The notes: generated by a model from the letters alone, not told the origin. A DNA stretch of 40,153 bases from Candidatus Kaiserbacteria bacterium (GCA_026396675.1 JAPLWI010000009.1:1-40153); one strand, 5' to 3'; shown: positions 28,067 through 38,100, counted from the stretch's first letter. Program-made: numbers and translations.

Positions 28067-30589
28067 ATGTTCAATTTCTCCCGTTTCCTCTCAAAGAACC
28101 AGTCAACATCCTTTTTAAAGGAAGCGGCACCAATCGTGACTGCAGTGAACAGCTTTTCGGAAGAACTTATCGGGCTTTCAGACGATGCGTTGCGCATTAG
28201 ATTTGAAAAATTGCGCAGTTCCGTGCAAAAAGCAGGTTTAATTTCTGATGATTCCATTCCGCTAGTATTCGCACTCGTGCGCGAAGCGGCAAGACGCACA
28301 CTCCGTCAGCCGCATTTTGATGTGCAATTAATAGGTGGTCTCGCATTACTCCGCGGCAAAATCGCTGAGATGCGCACAGGAGAAGGCAAGACACTTGTCG
28401 CGACGTTATCCGCAACTTTTCATGCGCTTTCTGGGAAAGGAGTACAGATTGTTACTGTTAACGATTATCTCGCGCGCCGCGACGGTGTGTGGATGGGACA
28501 GATCTATGATTATTACGGTCTCACAGTTGGTGTAGTAACGAGTGCTGGTTCATATTGTTACGATCAATCGCACGTCGCGAAAGAAGAAGATAGCGAACGC
28601 GATGCCGAGGCATCATTCAAAGTTTTTTATGAATATCTTCGTCCTGCAACGAAGAAAGAAGCATACGCTTCTGATATCACTTATGTGACAAACAATGAAC
28701 TCGGATTCGATTATCTGCGAGACAATACCGCCTACGATGCATCACAGATTGTTCAACGCGGATTTCACTATGCGATTGTAGACGAAGTCGATTCAATCTT
28801 GATTGATGAGGCACGCACACCGCTTATCATCTCCGGACCCTCAGGTGATTCGCAATCGTTATATGGGCGTTTTGCGGAAATTGTTCGTGATATGAAAGAA
28901 GGAGATGACTACATTGTTGACGAGAAGCAGAAGGCGATTCAGATAACCGAAGACGGCATGCGCGTTGCCGAAGTAGCACTTGGTCTAGAAAATCTTTATA
29001 CCGAAGGCGGAGTGAAATACGCGCACCATCTTGAAACGGCGGTGCGCGCACAAGCACTTTTCCATAAAGATAAAGAGTATGTGGTAAAGAATGATGAAAT
29101 CGTCATTGTTGACGAATTTACGGGAAGAATGCAGCCAGGTCGTCGTTGGTCGGAAGGTCTGCATCAAGCGATTGAAGCGAAAGAGGGCGTCAGGATACAG
29201 GAAGAAACGCGTACTTATGCGAGTGTAACCTTCCAAAATCTCTTTCGTATGTATAAACAGCTTGCAGGCATGACTGGTACGGCACTTTCTTCGGAAGAAG
29301 AGTTTTATACGGTCTACGGTCTCGATGTTGTCGTCGTGCCTACAAATAAGCCGTCTGCGCGTAAGGATTATGATGATTTAATATTCCAGACGGCATCAGG
29401 CAAATATCGTGCGGTCGCACGCGCAGTCGCAGAGCGACATGCGAAGGGACAGCCAGTGCTTGTTGGTACTGTTTCAATCGAGGATAATGAAATTGTCAGT
29501 AAATATCTTTCGGATGCAGGTGTGCCGCACGAAGTACTGAATGCAAAAAACCATGAACGCGAAGGAGAGATTATTGCAGAGGCAGGGAAAGAGGGTCGTG
29601 TGACGGTTGCGACTAATCTCGCAGGTCGCGGCGTTGATATCAAGCTCGGCGGCGCGCTCGCCACTAGCGACATGCGCTCTTCAGTTCTTGCGGAGGGCGG
29701 TCTCGCCGTTCTCGGCACCGAGCGACACGATGCACGTCGCATTGATAATCAACTCCGCGGCCGTTCTGGTCGCCAAGGCGATCCGGGAGAAACGCAGTTT
29801 TATGTTTCTTTGGAGGACAAACTAATGCGCGTTTTTGCTTCTGATACTTTGAAAAAAGTAATGGGTCGTTTCGGCATTCCAGAAGATGAACCAATCGAGA
29901 GCGCGATGATTACAAGATCTCTGGAAACCGCACAGGAGCGAATTGAGGGATTCAATTTTGATTCTCGGAAACAAGTTCTTGCGTATGACGATGTGATGAA
30001 CACCCAGCGGCTCGCTATCTATGCACGCCGTCGAGCCGCACTCATCGGAAGCGATGCAGAAATGGAAGGTCTCTTTCGCGTACTCATAGAGAACAGTGAC
30101 GTTGCACGGACAGCGTTTGACGCGAAGAAAATAGAGCTCGGGGATGTCTTTGTCGGGCAATTACGTCATTTACTTCTCCAGATTATTGATGTGTTTTGGC
30201 TTGAACATCTTGAGACCATGGATTATCTGCGCCGTTCAGTGTCGCTCCGCGCCTATGGTCAAAGGGATCCTTTGATTGAATACCGACGAGAAGGGTTAAT
30301 GCGTTTCCGTCAGCTTGAGGCGAATATTCAAGCGGCGATTGTTGAGACGTTGCCACGCATGCAAAATGCCGATGATGCGCGAATCCGTGCAGAAGAAGAA
30401 AAGACGCGCGCAGCCCTCGTTGCCGCGGGGAAGGAAGAAAATGCGCAAGTGCCAATCAGAAATGTTGCTGAGCATGGCCGCAATGAATTCGTAACTGTTA
30501 AGAAAGGAACTGAAACACAAACACTGAAGTTTAAAAAAGCTGAAGCACTGCTCAATGATGGTTGGACCATCATTGAAAGCACCAAATGA
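28067..30589 (+). CDS. secA: Preprotein translocase ATPase SecA
   Basis: AEMRTGEGKTLVATL, VTVNDYLARRD, TNNELGFDYLRDN, DEVDSILIDEARTPLIISG, TNLAGRGVDIKLGG, RIDNQLRGRSGRQGDPG. Start MFNFSRFLS placed after TATACT 28053-28058. Confidence 0.97.
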   Translation: MFNFSRFLSKNQSTSFLKEAAPIVTAVNSFSEELIGLSDDALRIRFEKLRSSVQKAGLISDDSIPLVFALVREAARRTLRQPHFDVQLIGGLALLRGKIAEMRTGEGKTLVATLSATFHALSGKGVQIVTVNDYLARRDGVWMGQIYDYYGLTVGVVTSAGSYCYDQSHVAKEEDSERDAEASFKVFYEYLRPATKKEAYASDITYVTNNELGFDYLRDNTAYDASQIVQRGFHYAIVDEVDSILIDEARTPLIISGPSGDSQSLYGRFAEIVRDMKEGDDYIVDEKQKAIQITEDGMRVAEVALGLENLYTEGGVKYAHHLETAVRAQALFHKDKEYVVKNDEIVIVDEFTGRMQPGRRWSEGLHQAIEAKEGVRIQEETRTYASVTFQNLFRMYKQLAGMTGTALSSEEEFYTVYGLDVVVVPTNKPSARKDYDDLIFQTASGKYRAVARAVAERHAKGQPVLVGTVSIEDNEIVSKYLSDAGVPHEVLNAKNHEREGEIIAEAGKEGRVTVATNLAGRGVDIKLGGALATSDMRSSVLAEGGLAVLGTERHDARRIDNQLRGRSGRQGDPGETQFYVSLEDKLMRVFASDTLKKVMGRFGIPEDEPIESAMITRSLETAQERIEGFNFDSRKQVLAYDDVMNTQRLAIYARRRAALIGSDAEMEGLFRVLIENSDVARTAFDAKKIELGDVFVGQLRHLLLQIIDVFWLEHLETMDYLRRSVSLRAYGQRDPLIEYRREGLMRFRQLEANIQAAIVETLPRMQNADDARIRAEEEKTRAALVAAGKEENAQVPIRNVAEHGRNEFVTVKKGTETQTLKFKKAEALLNDGWTIIESTK

Positions 30590-30633
30590 CAAATCGCAAA
30601 ATCCAAACAAATATAGAAAGAACCAAGAACCAA
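30590..30633. repeat. Left imperfect inverted repeat flanking the four-helix-bundle gene
   Basis: CAAATCGCAAAATCCAAACAA...GAACCAAGAACCAA; reverse-complement-related to 31016-31079. Confidence 0.75.
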
Positions 30634-30634
30634 A

Positions 30635-31015
30635 ATGCAATTACCGACAAACCAAAAAGGAACAACTCAAAAGAAATATGATTTAGAAGAACGAGCATTA
30701 TTATTTGCGAAGAATGTGCGTATATTCATAAAGAAATTGCCAAAAAATATACAAAATAATGAAGATGCAAAACAGCTTGTGCGATCTTCCGGTGCAGTAG
30801 GTGCAAACTATATAGAGGGGAATGAATCACTTGGTCAGAAAGATTTTACAATGCGATTGCGTATTTCCCGCAAGGAAGCGAAGGAATCAGCTTTTTGGCT
30901 TGCACTTTTGGATGTTGGAGATGCACCTAGTGGAGAAGCCGAACGCTGTCGGTTAAAAGCTGAAGCACGAGAACTCATGTTGATATTAACCGCAATAATC
31001 AAAAAAGTCTCCTAA
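30635..31015 (+). CDS. Four-helix-bundle protein (23S rRNA intervening-sequence/S23-like)
   Basis: DLEERALLFAKNVRIFIKKLP, LVRSSGAVGANYIEGNES, KDFTMRLRISRKEAKESAFWLALL. Confidence 0.88.
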   Translation: MQLPTNQKGTTQKKYDLEERALLFAKNVRIFIKKLPKNIQNNEDAKQLVRSSGAVGANYIEGNESLGQKDFTMRLRISRKEAKESAFWLALLDVGDAPSGEAERCRLKAEARELMLILTAIIKKVS

Positions 31016-31079
31016 TTTGGTTCTTGTGTTTTGGCACTTGATGCTTCCTTTCGTTTGGATCTTGCGATTTGGTTCTTGG
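31016..31079. repeat. Right imperfect inverted repeat flanking the four-helix-bundle gene
   Basis: TTTGGTTCTTG...GTTTGGATCTTGCGATTTGGTTCTTGG. Confidence 0.75.
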
Positions 31080-31103
31080 TACTTTTTAGCGTATTGTGAC
31101 GCT

Positions 31104-32078
31104 ATGGCATTTGTTGATGAAGTGACTATATATGCAGAAGCGGGGCATGGTGGCGATGGTGTCGTTCGATGGGCACATACAAAAGAGAAAGCACACGGCG
31201 GGCCTTCGGGTGGCGATGGCGGTAAAGGAGGCGATGTTGTTCTTGTTGGTGTACGTGATTTAGAGGCGCTCGCGCATTATCGCTATGAAAAAAAATTTCA
31301 TGCAGAAAATGGAGAAGGAGGGAAAGGTGATTTAAAACACGGCGCAAACGGCGAAGATATTTTATTAAAAGTTCCTGTCGGTACTATCGCACACATTATC
31401 CAAACCGATAACGAGTATGAAATCACCAAGGAAAAAGAACACATTATCTTATTCCATGGCGGATCCGGCGGGAAAGGCAATGCTCATTTCAAGAGTTCTA
31501 CGAACCAGAATCCATTCCAGCAGACAAAGGGGAAGGATGGGAAGGGTGGGGATATAAAGCTTTCGTTGAAAATTATTGCTGATGCTGGGCTCATTGGGCT
31601 TCCGAATGCTGGGAAGTCCTCATTGCTCAACGCGCTCACGCGGGCAAAATCAAAAGTCGGTGCATATCCATTCACAACGCTTGAGCCAAATCTTGGCGAA
31701 TTCTATGGGCGCATCATCGCTGACATCCCAGGACTTATAGAAGGTGCTTCATCTGGTAAAGGCCTTGGGATAAAATTTCTTAAGCACGTTGAACGCACAG
31801 GAATCTTGCTACATCTCGTCTCGGCAAACCAAGATGACCCGCTCGCGGCATATGGAGAAGTGCGAAAAGAGATAGAACTGTTTGGGCATGGACTTCCTGA
31901 AAAGCGCGAAATTATCGTTCTGTCTAAAATAGACCTTATATCGTCTGGAGAATGCGAAACAAAAATGCAGTTACTTACCCGTGAGACCGGAAGGGAAGTG
32001 CTTCAAGTATCAATTGAAAATGCCGAGATACTAAAGCGATTTTCAGACCAACTCGCCAAGACCTTCCATTTGCTATAA
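31104..32078 (+). CDS. obg: GTPase Obg/CgtA
   Basis: MAFVDEVTIYAEAGHGGDGVVRW, GPSGGDGGKGGDVVL, GLPNAGKSSLLNALTRAKSKVGAYPFTTLEPNLG, ADIPGLIEGASSGKGLG. Confidence 0.95.
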   Translation: MAFVDEVTIYAEAGHGGDGVVRWAHTKEKAHGGPSGGDGGKGGDVVLVGVRDLEALAHYRYEKKFHAENGEGGKGDLKHGANGEDILLKVPVGTIAHIIQTDNEYEITKEKEHIILFHGGSGGKGNAHFKSSTNQNPFQQTKGKDGKGGDIKLSLKIIADAGLIGLPNAGKSSLLNALTRAKSKVGAYPFTTLEPNLGEFYGRIIADIPGLIEGASSGKGLGIKFLKHVERTGILLHLVSANQDDPLAAYGEVRKEIELFGHGLPEKREIIVLSKIDLISSGECETKMQLLTRETGREVLQVSIENAEILKRFSDQLAKTFHLL

Positions 32079-32094
32079 GCTAAAGCGATTAGCC

Positions 32095-33531
32095 ATGGAA
32101 TATCGCCCCACCATTGGTCTTGAGATACATGCGGAGCTCAAGACGCGAACCAAAATGTTTTGCGATTCTGCGAACGACCCGGACGAAGCGAGGCCAAATG
32201 TAAATATTTGCCCAATTTGCACGGCACATCCTGGTACATTACCGGCCATTAATCGCGAAGCAGTGCGACATATCCTGCGCATTGGTACCGCGGTCGGAGG
32301 AACGATCGCTGATTGGAGTGAATTTGATAGGAAGAGTTATTTTTATCCAGATATTCCTAAGGGGTATCAAATCAGCCAATATGCGCATCCACTCGTCAGT
32401 GGAGGAACGCTCGCAGGCGTTGCGCTTACACGAATTCATCTTGAAGAAGATACCGCTCGCTCAATTCATGTCGGAGGCAAAGCCGGAGATACTGAACGCA
32501 GTGAATGTACTGAGGGAGGAAAAAGTTTTGTTGATTTTAATCGCGCAGGTATTCCACTCATGGAACTCGTCACCGAGCCGGTGATTCATGATGCTAAAAC
32601 AGCAGGTGATTTCGCGCGTGAATTACAACTCCTTCTGCGCGCTCTTGGCGTGGGTGAAGCGAACCTTGAGAAAGGCGAAATGCGCATAGAGGCAAATGTC
32701 TCTGTCTCGAACAAGGAAGGGAAACTCGGTACAAAAGTAGAGGTAAAAAATCTCAATTCATTCCGCTCTGTTGAACGCGCCATTGCATTTGAAATAGATC
32801 GCCAAATCGCACTTCTAGAAAAAGGAGGAGAAGTAATTCAAGAAACGCGTGGATGGGATGAGACGAAACAAATAACTTTTCATCAACGCTCAAAAGAGGT
32901 GAGCGCCGACTATCGCTATTTCCCGGAACCGGATTTACCAAAACTTTTTCTTTCCGAGATCCCAGAATTTTCTCCAGAGAATATCCGTGCCTCATTGCCA
33001 GAGCTTCCGTGGGAACGTCGTACACGGTATGCACCGTTAGGTCTTAAAACCGATGATGTTGAATTTATTATTGCGTCGGATGTGCGGAACATATTTTTTG
33101 ATGCGGTCATACAAGAACTCGGCGACACACGTGAGTCAGTTATACTCGCGGCAAATTATTTTATATCTGATCTCGCAGGAGAATCGGACGGAATAACACC
33201 TGCCTCATTCGCCAAACTGATACGTATGGTTAGTGCAGGCGATCTCTCATCGCGCGGAGCAAAAGATGTTCTCATGGTTATTGTGAAAGGAGGTGGCGAT
33301 CCAGAAAAAATTGCAAAAGAAAAAGGACTCGTTCAAGTGCACGATACTACCGTGCTTACCGCTGTTGTTGAGGTAGTGCTCGCACAAGAAGGGAAAGCAG
33401 TTCAGGAGTACAAGAATGGCAAACAAGCGGCACTTCAATATCTTGTTGGTAAGGCAATGCGGGAGAGTCGCGGAGCAGGGAACCCAGAAACTTTGCGCGA
33501 GATTCTCCTAGCAAAATTAAACCTCAAATAA
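32095..33531 (+). CDS. gatB: Asp-tRNA(Asn)/Glu-tRNA(Gln) amidotransferase subunit B
   Basis: TIGLEIHAELKTRTKMFCDS, CPICTAHPGTLPAIN, FDRKSYFYPDIPKGYQISQY, DFNRAGIPLMELVTEP, RYFPEPDLP. Confidence 0.97.
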   Translation: MEYRPTIGLEIHAELKTRTKMFCDSANDPDEARPNVNICPICTAHPGTLPAINREAVRHILRIGTAVGGTIADWSEFDRKSYFYPDIPKGYQISQYAHPLVSGGTLAGVALTRIHLEEDTARSIHVGGKAGDTERSECTEGGKSFVDFNRAGIPLMELVTEPVIHDAKTAGDFARELQLLLRALGVGEANLEKGEMRIEANVSVSNKEGKLGTKVEVKNLNSFRSVERAIAFEIDRQIALLEKGGEVIQETRGWDETKQITFHQRSKEVSADYRYFPEPDLPKLFLSEIPEFSPENIRASLPELPWERRTRYAPLGLKTDDVEFIIASDVRNIFFDAVIQELGDTRESVILAANYFISDLAGESDGITPASFAKLIRMVSAGDLSSRGAKDVLMVIVKGGGDPEKIAKEKGLVQVHDTTVLTAVVEVVLAQEGKAVQEYKNGKQAALQYLVGKAMRESRGAGNPETLREILLAKLNLK

Positions 33532-33577
33532 CAAATCGCAAGTTCCAAAGGAGCAGGATTTTGGTTCTTGCAATTTG
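33532..33577. repeat. Cargo-less copy of the inverted-repeat element after gatB
   Basis: CAAATCGCAAGTTCCAAA(33532-33549) and TTTGGTTCTTGCAATTTG(33560-33577); arms complementary at 15/18. Confidence 0.7.
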
Positions 33578-33644
33578 GTTCTTGGTTATTTTTAAGTTGT
33601 GCACAACCCTTTCATACCAGCCGAGATATGGTTATACTACCGGT

Positions 33645-34442
33645 ATGGACGAGATTCTCATAGAGGAAAAAAAGTATGTATCGTCGAAACGAGCCGCTAA
33701 AATTACCGGATATGCAAAGGATTATATCGGTCAACTCTGTCGAGAAGGCCGTGTTCCAGCACGTCTGGTGGGACGAAGCTGGTATGTCCTAGAAACAGCC
33801 ATCCAGGATCACCGCTTTGGCGAACCGGTAGCTGAATTGGAAAATCCAGCAAGGACAACAGTGCCAAAAGCAACGCTTCAATCAACTTTGGAAGCGCCAC
33901 GCTACGAAGCGGTTCCAGAGGAAATTCTCCCTTCTATAAACCGTTTACGAGAGGAATCATCCGAGCAGGTGGATAGTAAGAAAAGAGAATTTGATATGCC
34001 GCAAAACGTCCAAGATTCTTGGAAGGCATGGTTCGATCGGTTTGATAATACAGTGGAGAACATTAACCCAGAAACCCCAGCGGCAACAGTAGAAGATCAA
34101 GAAGAAAGCGAGCAGAATATTGAAGAAAAGGATGATGAGAAAGAAGAAGACACACCAATTCGCGTACCCATTCACACAATATCCAGAGACGTACCCACTG
34201 ATCTTTTGCCGCACCATACGGTACAGCAACTCGATAAGCAGGAGAAGGGAAGTACTAAAACACTTCACAGAATGCGGAAAGGAAGGAATATGGGAATAAT
34301 AAGAACAATTCAGATTGCTGGAACGTTATTGGCCATGGTCGCAGCTGTTATAGCGGTTATTGGAAGCGGATATTTTGATCAATATATACTCTCGAATAAA
34401 CAAGTAGGCATTATGGCCGGTGTGAGCATGTATAATAGATAG
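33645..34442 (+). CDS. HTH (excisionase/MerR-like) protein with C-terminal transmembrane segment
   Basis: N-terminal KYVSSKRAAKITGYAKDYIGQLCREGRVPARLVGRSWYVLE; acidic linker; TM IQIAGTLLAMVAAVIAVIGSGYF. Start after TATACT 33633-33638. Confidence 0.75.
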   Translation: MDEILIEEKKYVSSKRAAKITGYAKDYIGQLCREGRVPARLVGRSWYVLETAIQDHRFGEPVAELENPARTTVPKATLQSTLEAPRYEAVPEEILPSINRLREESSEQVDSKKREFDMPQNVQDSWKAWFDRFDNTVENINPETPAATVEDQEESEQNIEEKDDEKEEDTPIRVPIHTISRDVPTDLLPHHTVQQLDKQEKGSTKTLHRMRKGRNMGIIRTIQIAGTLLAMVAAVIAVIGSGYFDQYILSNKQVGIMAGVSMYNR

Positions 34443-34579
34443 CGTATATATTTTATTTCTCGTCTCGTGTAGACGATGTTAGTTAAAAGTGAGAGACAAT
34501 CAATCAGATCAATTCATTAAGCAGAGATATATAGGAATTTTGATGACTTTAATGATGAGCTAAGTTGATAGTGCGTCGC

Positions 34580-34639
34580 AAAGGCAATAAATGCCCGTTT
34601 AAAGGCGGAGAAATAGCAACCCGCTGTTTTATTGCTTTT
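34580..34639 (+). other. Possible structured RNA or regulatory hairpin
   Basis: AAAGGCAATAAA (34580-34591) can pair with TTTTATTGCTTTT (34627-34639) with one bulge; inner GCGG/CCGC. Confidence 0.25.
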
Positions 34640-34686
34640 CTAGATACACATAGGCGCATAAACGAATCTGGAATATACAATAGAGG

Positions 34687-34717
34687 TGTCGCACAATGTT
34701 AATAACATTTTGCGACA
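34687..34717. promoter_or_regulatory. Intergenic near-perfect inverted repeat (candidate operator)
   Basis: TGTCGCACAATGTT-AAT-AACATTTTGCGACA, 13/14 bp complementary. Confidence 0.6.
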
Positions 34718-35066
34718 TGATGAATAAAACAATATATTAGATAAGCAGGAATTTTATATTTCGTGCATCCGTTATATTTAACATATACAATATATATTGA
34801 GAGCATACAGATTTTCAAACCTCTTTTGAATAAACAGTATACATGCCACCAAGCCCTTACAGAGTGATAAAAATGAATTTTTACAGATAAATTTTATAAA
34901 TCTTAAGCCCAAATGTCTTTGTAAGCGATCTTTTTTAGTTTCTTTGCCCAGTTTCTCAATATTTTCCTTGGTTTCTTTGCGAAAACCAAGCATTTGGCAC
35001 TTTTGTTCCTGTATAAATCATAACCAATCGGTCAATGTCTTTAGTAGTGCAAAAATCGAGAAAATC

Positions 35067-35075
35067 TTATCCACA
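35067..35075. promoter_or_regulatory. Single consensus DnaA box
   Basis: TTATCCACA in AT-rich intergenic DNA. Confidence 0.35.
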
Positions 35076-35145
35076 CTTTTCTCTTGTGTCTTCGTAGGAG
35101 ATGCCGAAATAGTAAGTTATTATTTAACTAATTCGGTTATCCGAC

Positions 35146-38100
35146 ATGGATTCAATCTTTGAAAAAAATCTCATAACGACAAAAGATGCTGGAGAACTTT
35201 CAGGATACTCTTCGGATTATCTCGCGCGTCTCGCGCGTTCAGGAAAGATTGAAGGTAAAAGAATCGGACACAGTTGGCTTATCGATAAGGACTCACTCGC
35301 ACACTTTATCGATCAGCAAGGGGATCGCAAAATTGATTACGCGCGCGCGCTCGCGCGCACGCGCGAGACGGAATACCGCAAGCATAATTCGCTTCTGCAC
35401 AATGCCGCAGAAACATTGTCAAAACCGATCACAGTGCCACAAACAAATATCCTCGGCAGTATTGTGCACTCACAAGCATTCGCACTCTCTGTCGCTGGCA
35501 TTGTCGTTGTGTCTGGCGCATTCGCAGCAAATGCCGCAGCATTTCCGCAGATAGCGAATCAAGCACTCGCAATCGCTCATGAAGCCGCCTTCGGATTCAA
35601 CGAAACATTCGGAAACATTCCATCGAACATCGCATCAAGAATTAACGCAACGACAGAAAAAATAAATACTATCTCTCCACGTGTCGCAGAGAATACAAAA
35701 TCATCATCAGCGAACATTGCCACATCGCTTCCCGTTGTTGAAAATCTTTCATCTCTGCGCCTAGCGACTACAAAAAATCCCAACACAGTTCATTCATATC
35801 AGCCGACAGGAATTATTTCTCCAACACATGCGACCGAGTCAGCAATCACCATCGCCGACATACAATCATTCGCGCGCACTTTGTGTACGTTTGTTTTGAA
35901 TCCTTCGCATGCAGTTGGTTCACTCTCCGATGCATACACAACAATCGGATTGCGTTCATATGCGGCTATCAGCACATCGCTTTCTTCATATCGTTCGCTC
36001 ATCGAACTTTCCGGAATCAATTCTCTCAAACTCGCCTCCTATACGCGTGATTCAATTTCCGCATCGCCTCTTCTAGTATCAAAAATCAATCTCGCTCTTG
36101 GAAATGCAATTATCAACGGAACACATGCGGCAATACGCGCAGATGTGGCAACTGCATACGGAATCTCCACAGCCGTTCCAAATGGCGGCCGCGCTGTGAT
36201 CGCATTGGTCGTTGGAACGGGCAATTTGCTAGCTAATTCCACCGCTCGGACACCAGCTCTTGCCACTGCGCTTTATCTCCATACAACAGAAATACCTGCC
36301 AAAGCAGGGCCAGCACTTGCCAGGGCTGTCTTTAATGTGGAATATGGCGTGTCTGCACGTTTTGTTAAGGACACCAATGCAGTTTCTGGAAGTTATGCAC
36401 TCGCCCTGCGTAGCCTTGGCGAAGCAGGGTACTCTGGCACAACAGGTACGCTCGCTCTCATTCAGGAAGTCAGACATCGACAGCAACTGTGGATGTCTGA
36501 CTTCCACAACATTCCGATTGCCCTTCAGGACGCGTATCTCGGTGCACTCGGCAAGAGCGCTCTCGCCATTGATTCAATAATCCGCATACCTCAAGTTGCC
36601 ACAGTGATTTCTGCCAGTTCACCCAGCACCAAAACTGTTTTGGTGCTGGGCAAGCAAGTTGCACTCATCACATACAAAACGATTAACGACCTCTTCAATT
36701 CGGCAACTCGCACACTCGCAACACTCTTTGTTCAACCTACACCTATCGTTGCACCAACAATTCAGAAAACGCGCACCATTACCGTCGCCCCTACCACAAC
36801 ATACAACCTTCGACCTTCAACCTCCTATCCCACATACACCACCGTCATCAACGGCATCTCCGATGATTTTTTGAATCAATCGCTCGCGTCTCTTCGCACC
36901 AACATTCTTGCGACAGTTGAAAATATTAGCTACAAAGTTGAAAAAAACTCCTCGTATCTCACCAGCCTCATTGTCAAGAACGGTGATTTTCGTGGCGGTG
37001 TCTTTGACAAAGGCACTATGACTAATGGCATTTCTGTCTCTGCGACAACCGGTACATTCACAAATCTCACAGCACAGACGACTTCACTTGCGACAACCAC
37101 AATCACCGGTGACCTCTCGGTCTCAGGCACTATCACACCTGAGATTGTTTCGGCGGGGACTTCAATCTCGGCGCCGTATTTCACTGCGACATCGACCACA
37201 AACAACACCTTCCCGAATCTGATTGCGACAAGCGCCACGACTACCAACTCGACATCGACGAATCTATATTCATCTTCGCTTATTGCAGGCAATGCGACCT
37301 CAACTAACTTTTTCGCCACGCTCGGTCACTTTACAACAGGAATTGTTGACACTTTTTCTTCAACTCTCGCGACGATCATCGGCGCAACATTTACGAACAG
37401 TACAACGACGAACGCGACCACCACCGGCTCCTTCGCTCTTACTTCAGCGACGCCATCGCGATTTCTCTCGCTCACATCAAACGGCGTCGCTACTTCAACG
37501 AATCTCTCAAGTTGGCTCGCCGGCACAACAAATCAAATCACAATGACCGACAACGGAACCGGCGGATTAACCGCATCGCTCCCATCTCTTGTTGCACTTA
37601 ATAATGCTTCATCATCGCAGTTTTCAGCTTTCCAAAAATCATATTTCGGCGCGACGGCTACATCCACATTTGATTCGGCAGGCGTCCTCACACTCGCTTC
37701 CGCACTTGCTGTCACAAGCGGAGGCACCGGTTGGTCCGCCATCCAATCCGGCGCTATTCCATATGGCAACGACGCAGGTGCAGTTTCAACGACAACCACA
37801 GCAACTAACGGCAATATTCTAGCTTGGCTGAACAACATTCCGACTCCTCTCGCAACCAGCACAATCTCAACTGGTTCCGGCATCTCTGTCTCCGGCACTG
37901 GTGCGCTTGTGAACGCCGGCGGTCTCACAATCACAAACACAGGCGTTCTTTCGCTTCAACAACTTGGCGGAGGCACAGCGCAGACAGGTGCGCTCACATT
38001 CGCAACTTCAACGGTTACAACAAACGGTCAAACGCTCGGCATCGCGGTCACCAACTCATCCGGCGCTTTCACATTCACGCCAACCATTTCAGGTACATTA

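Noticed and set aside
30590-31079. Diversity-generating retroelement (Avd-like accessory gene)
   Set aside because: The four-helix protein can resemble Avd, but no reverse transcriptase or template/variable repeat pair was seen.
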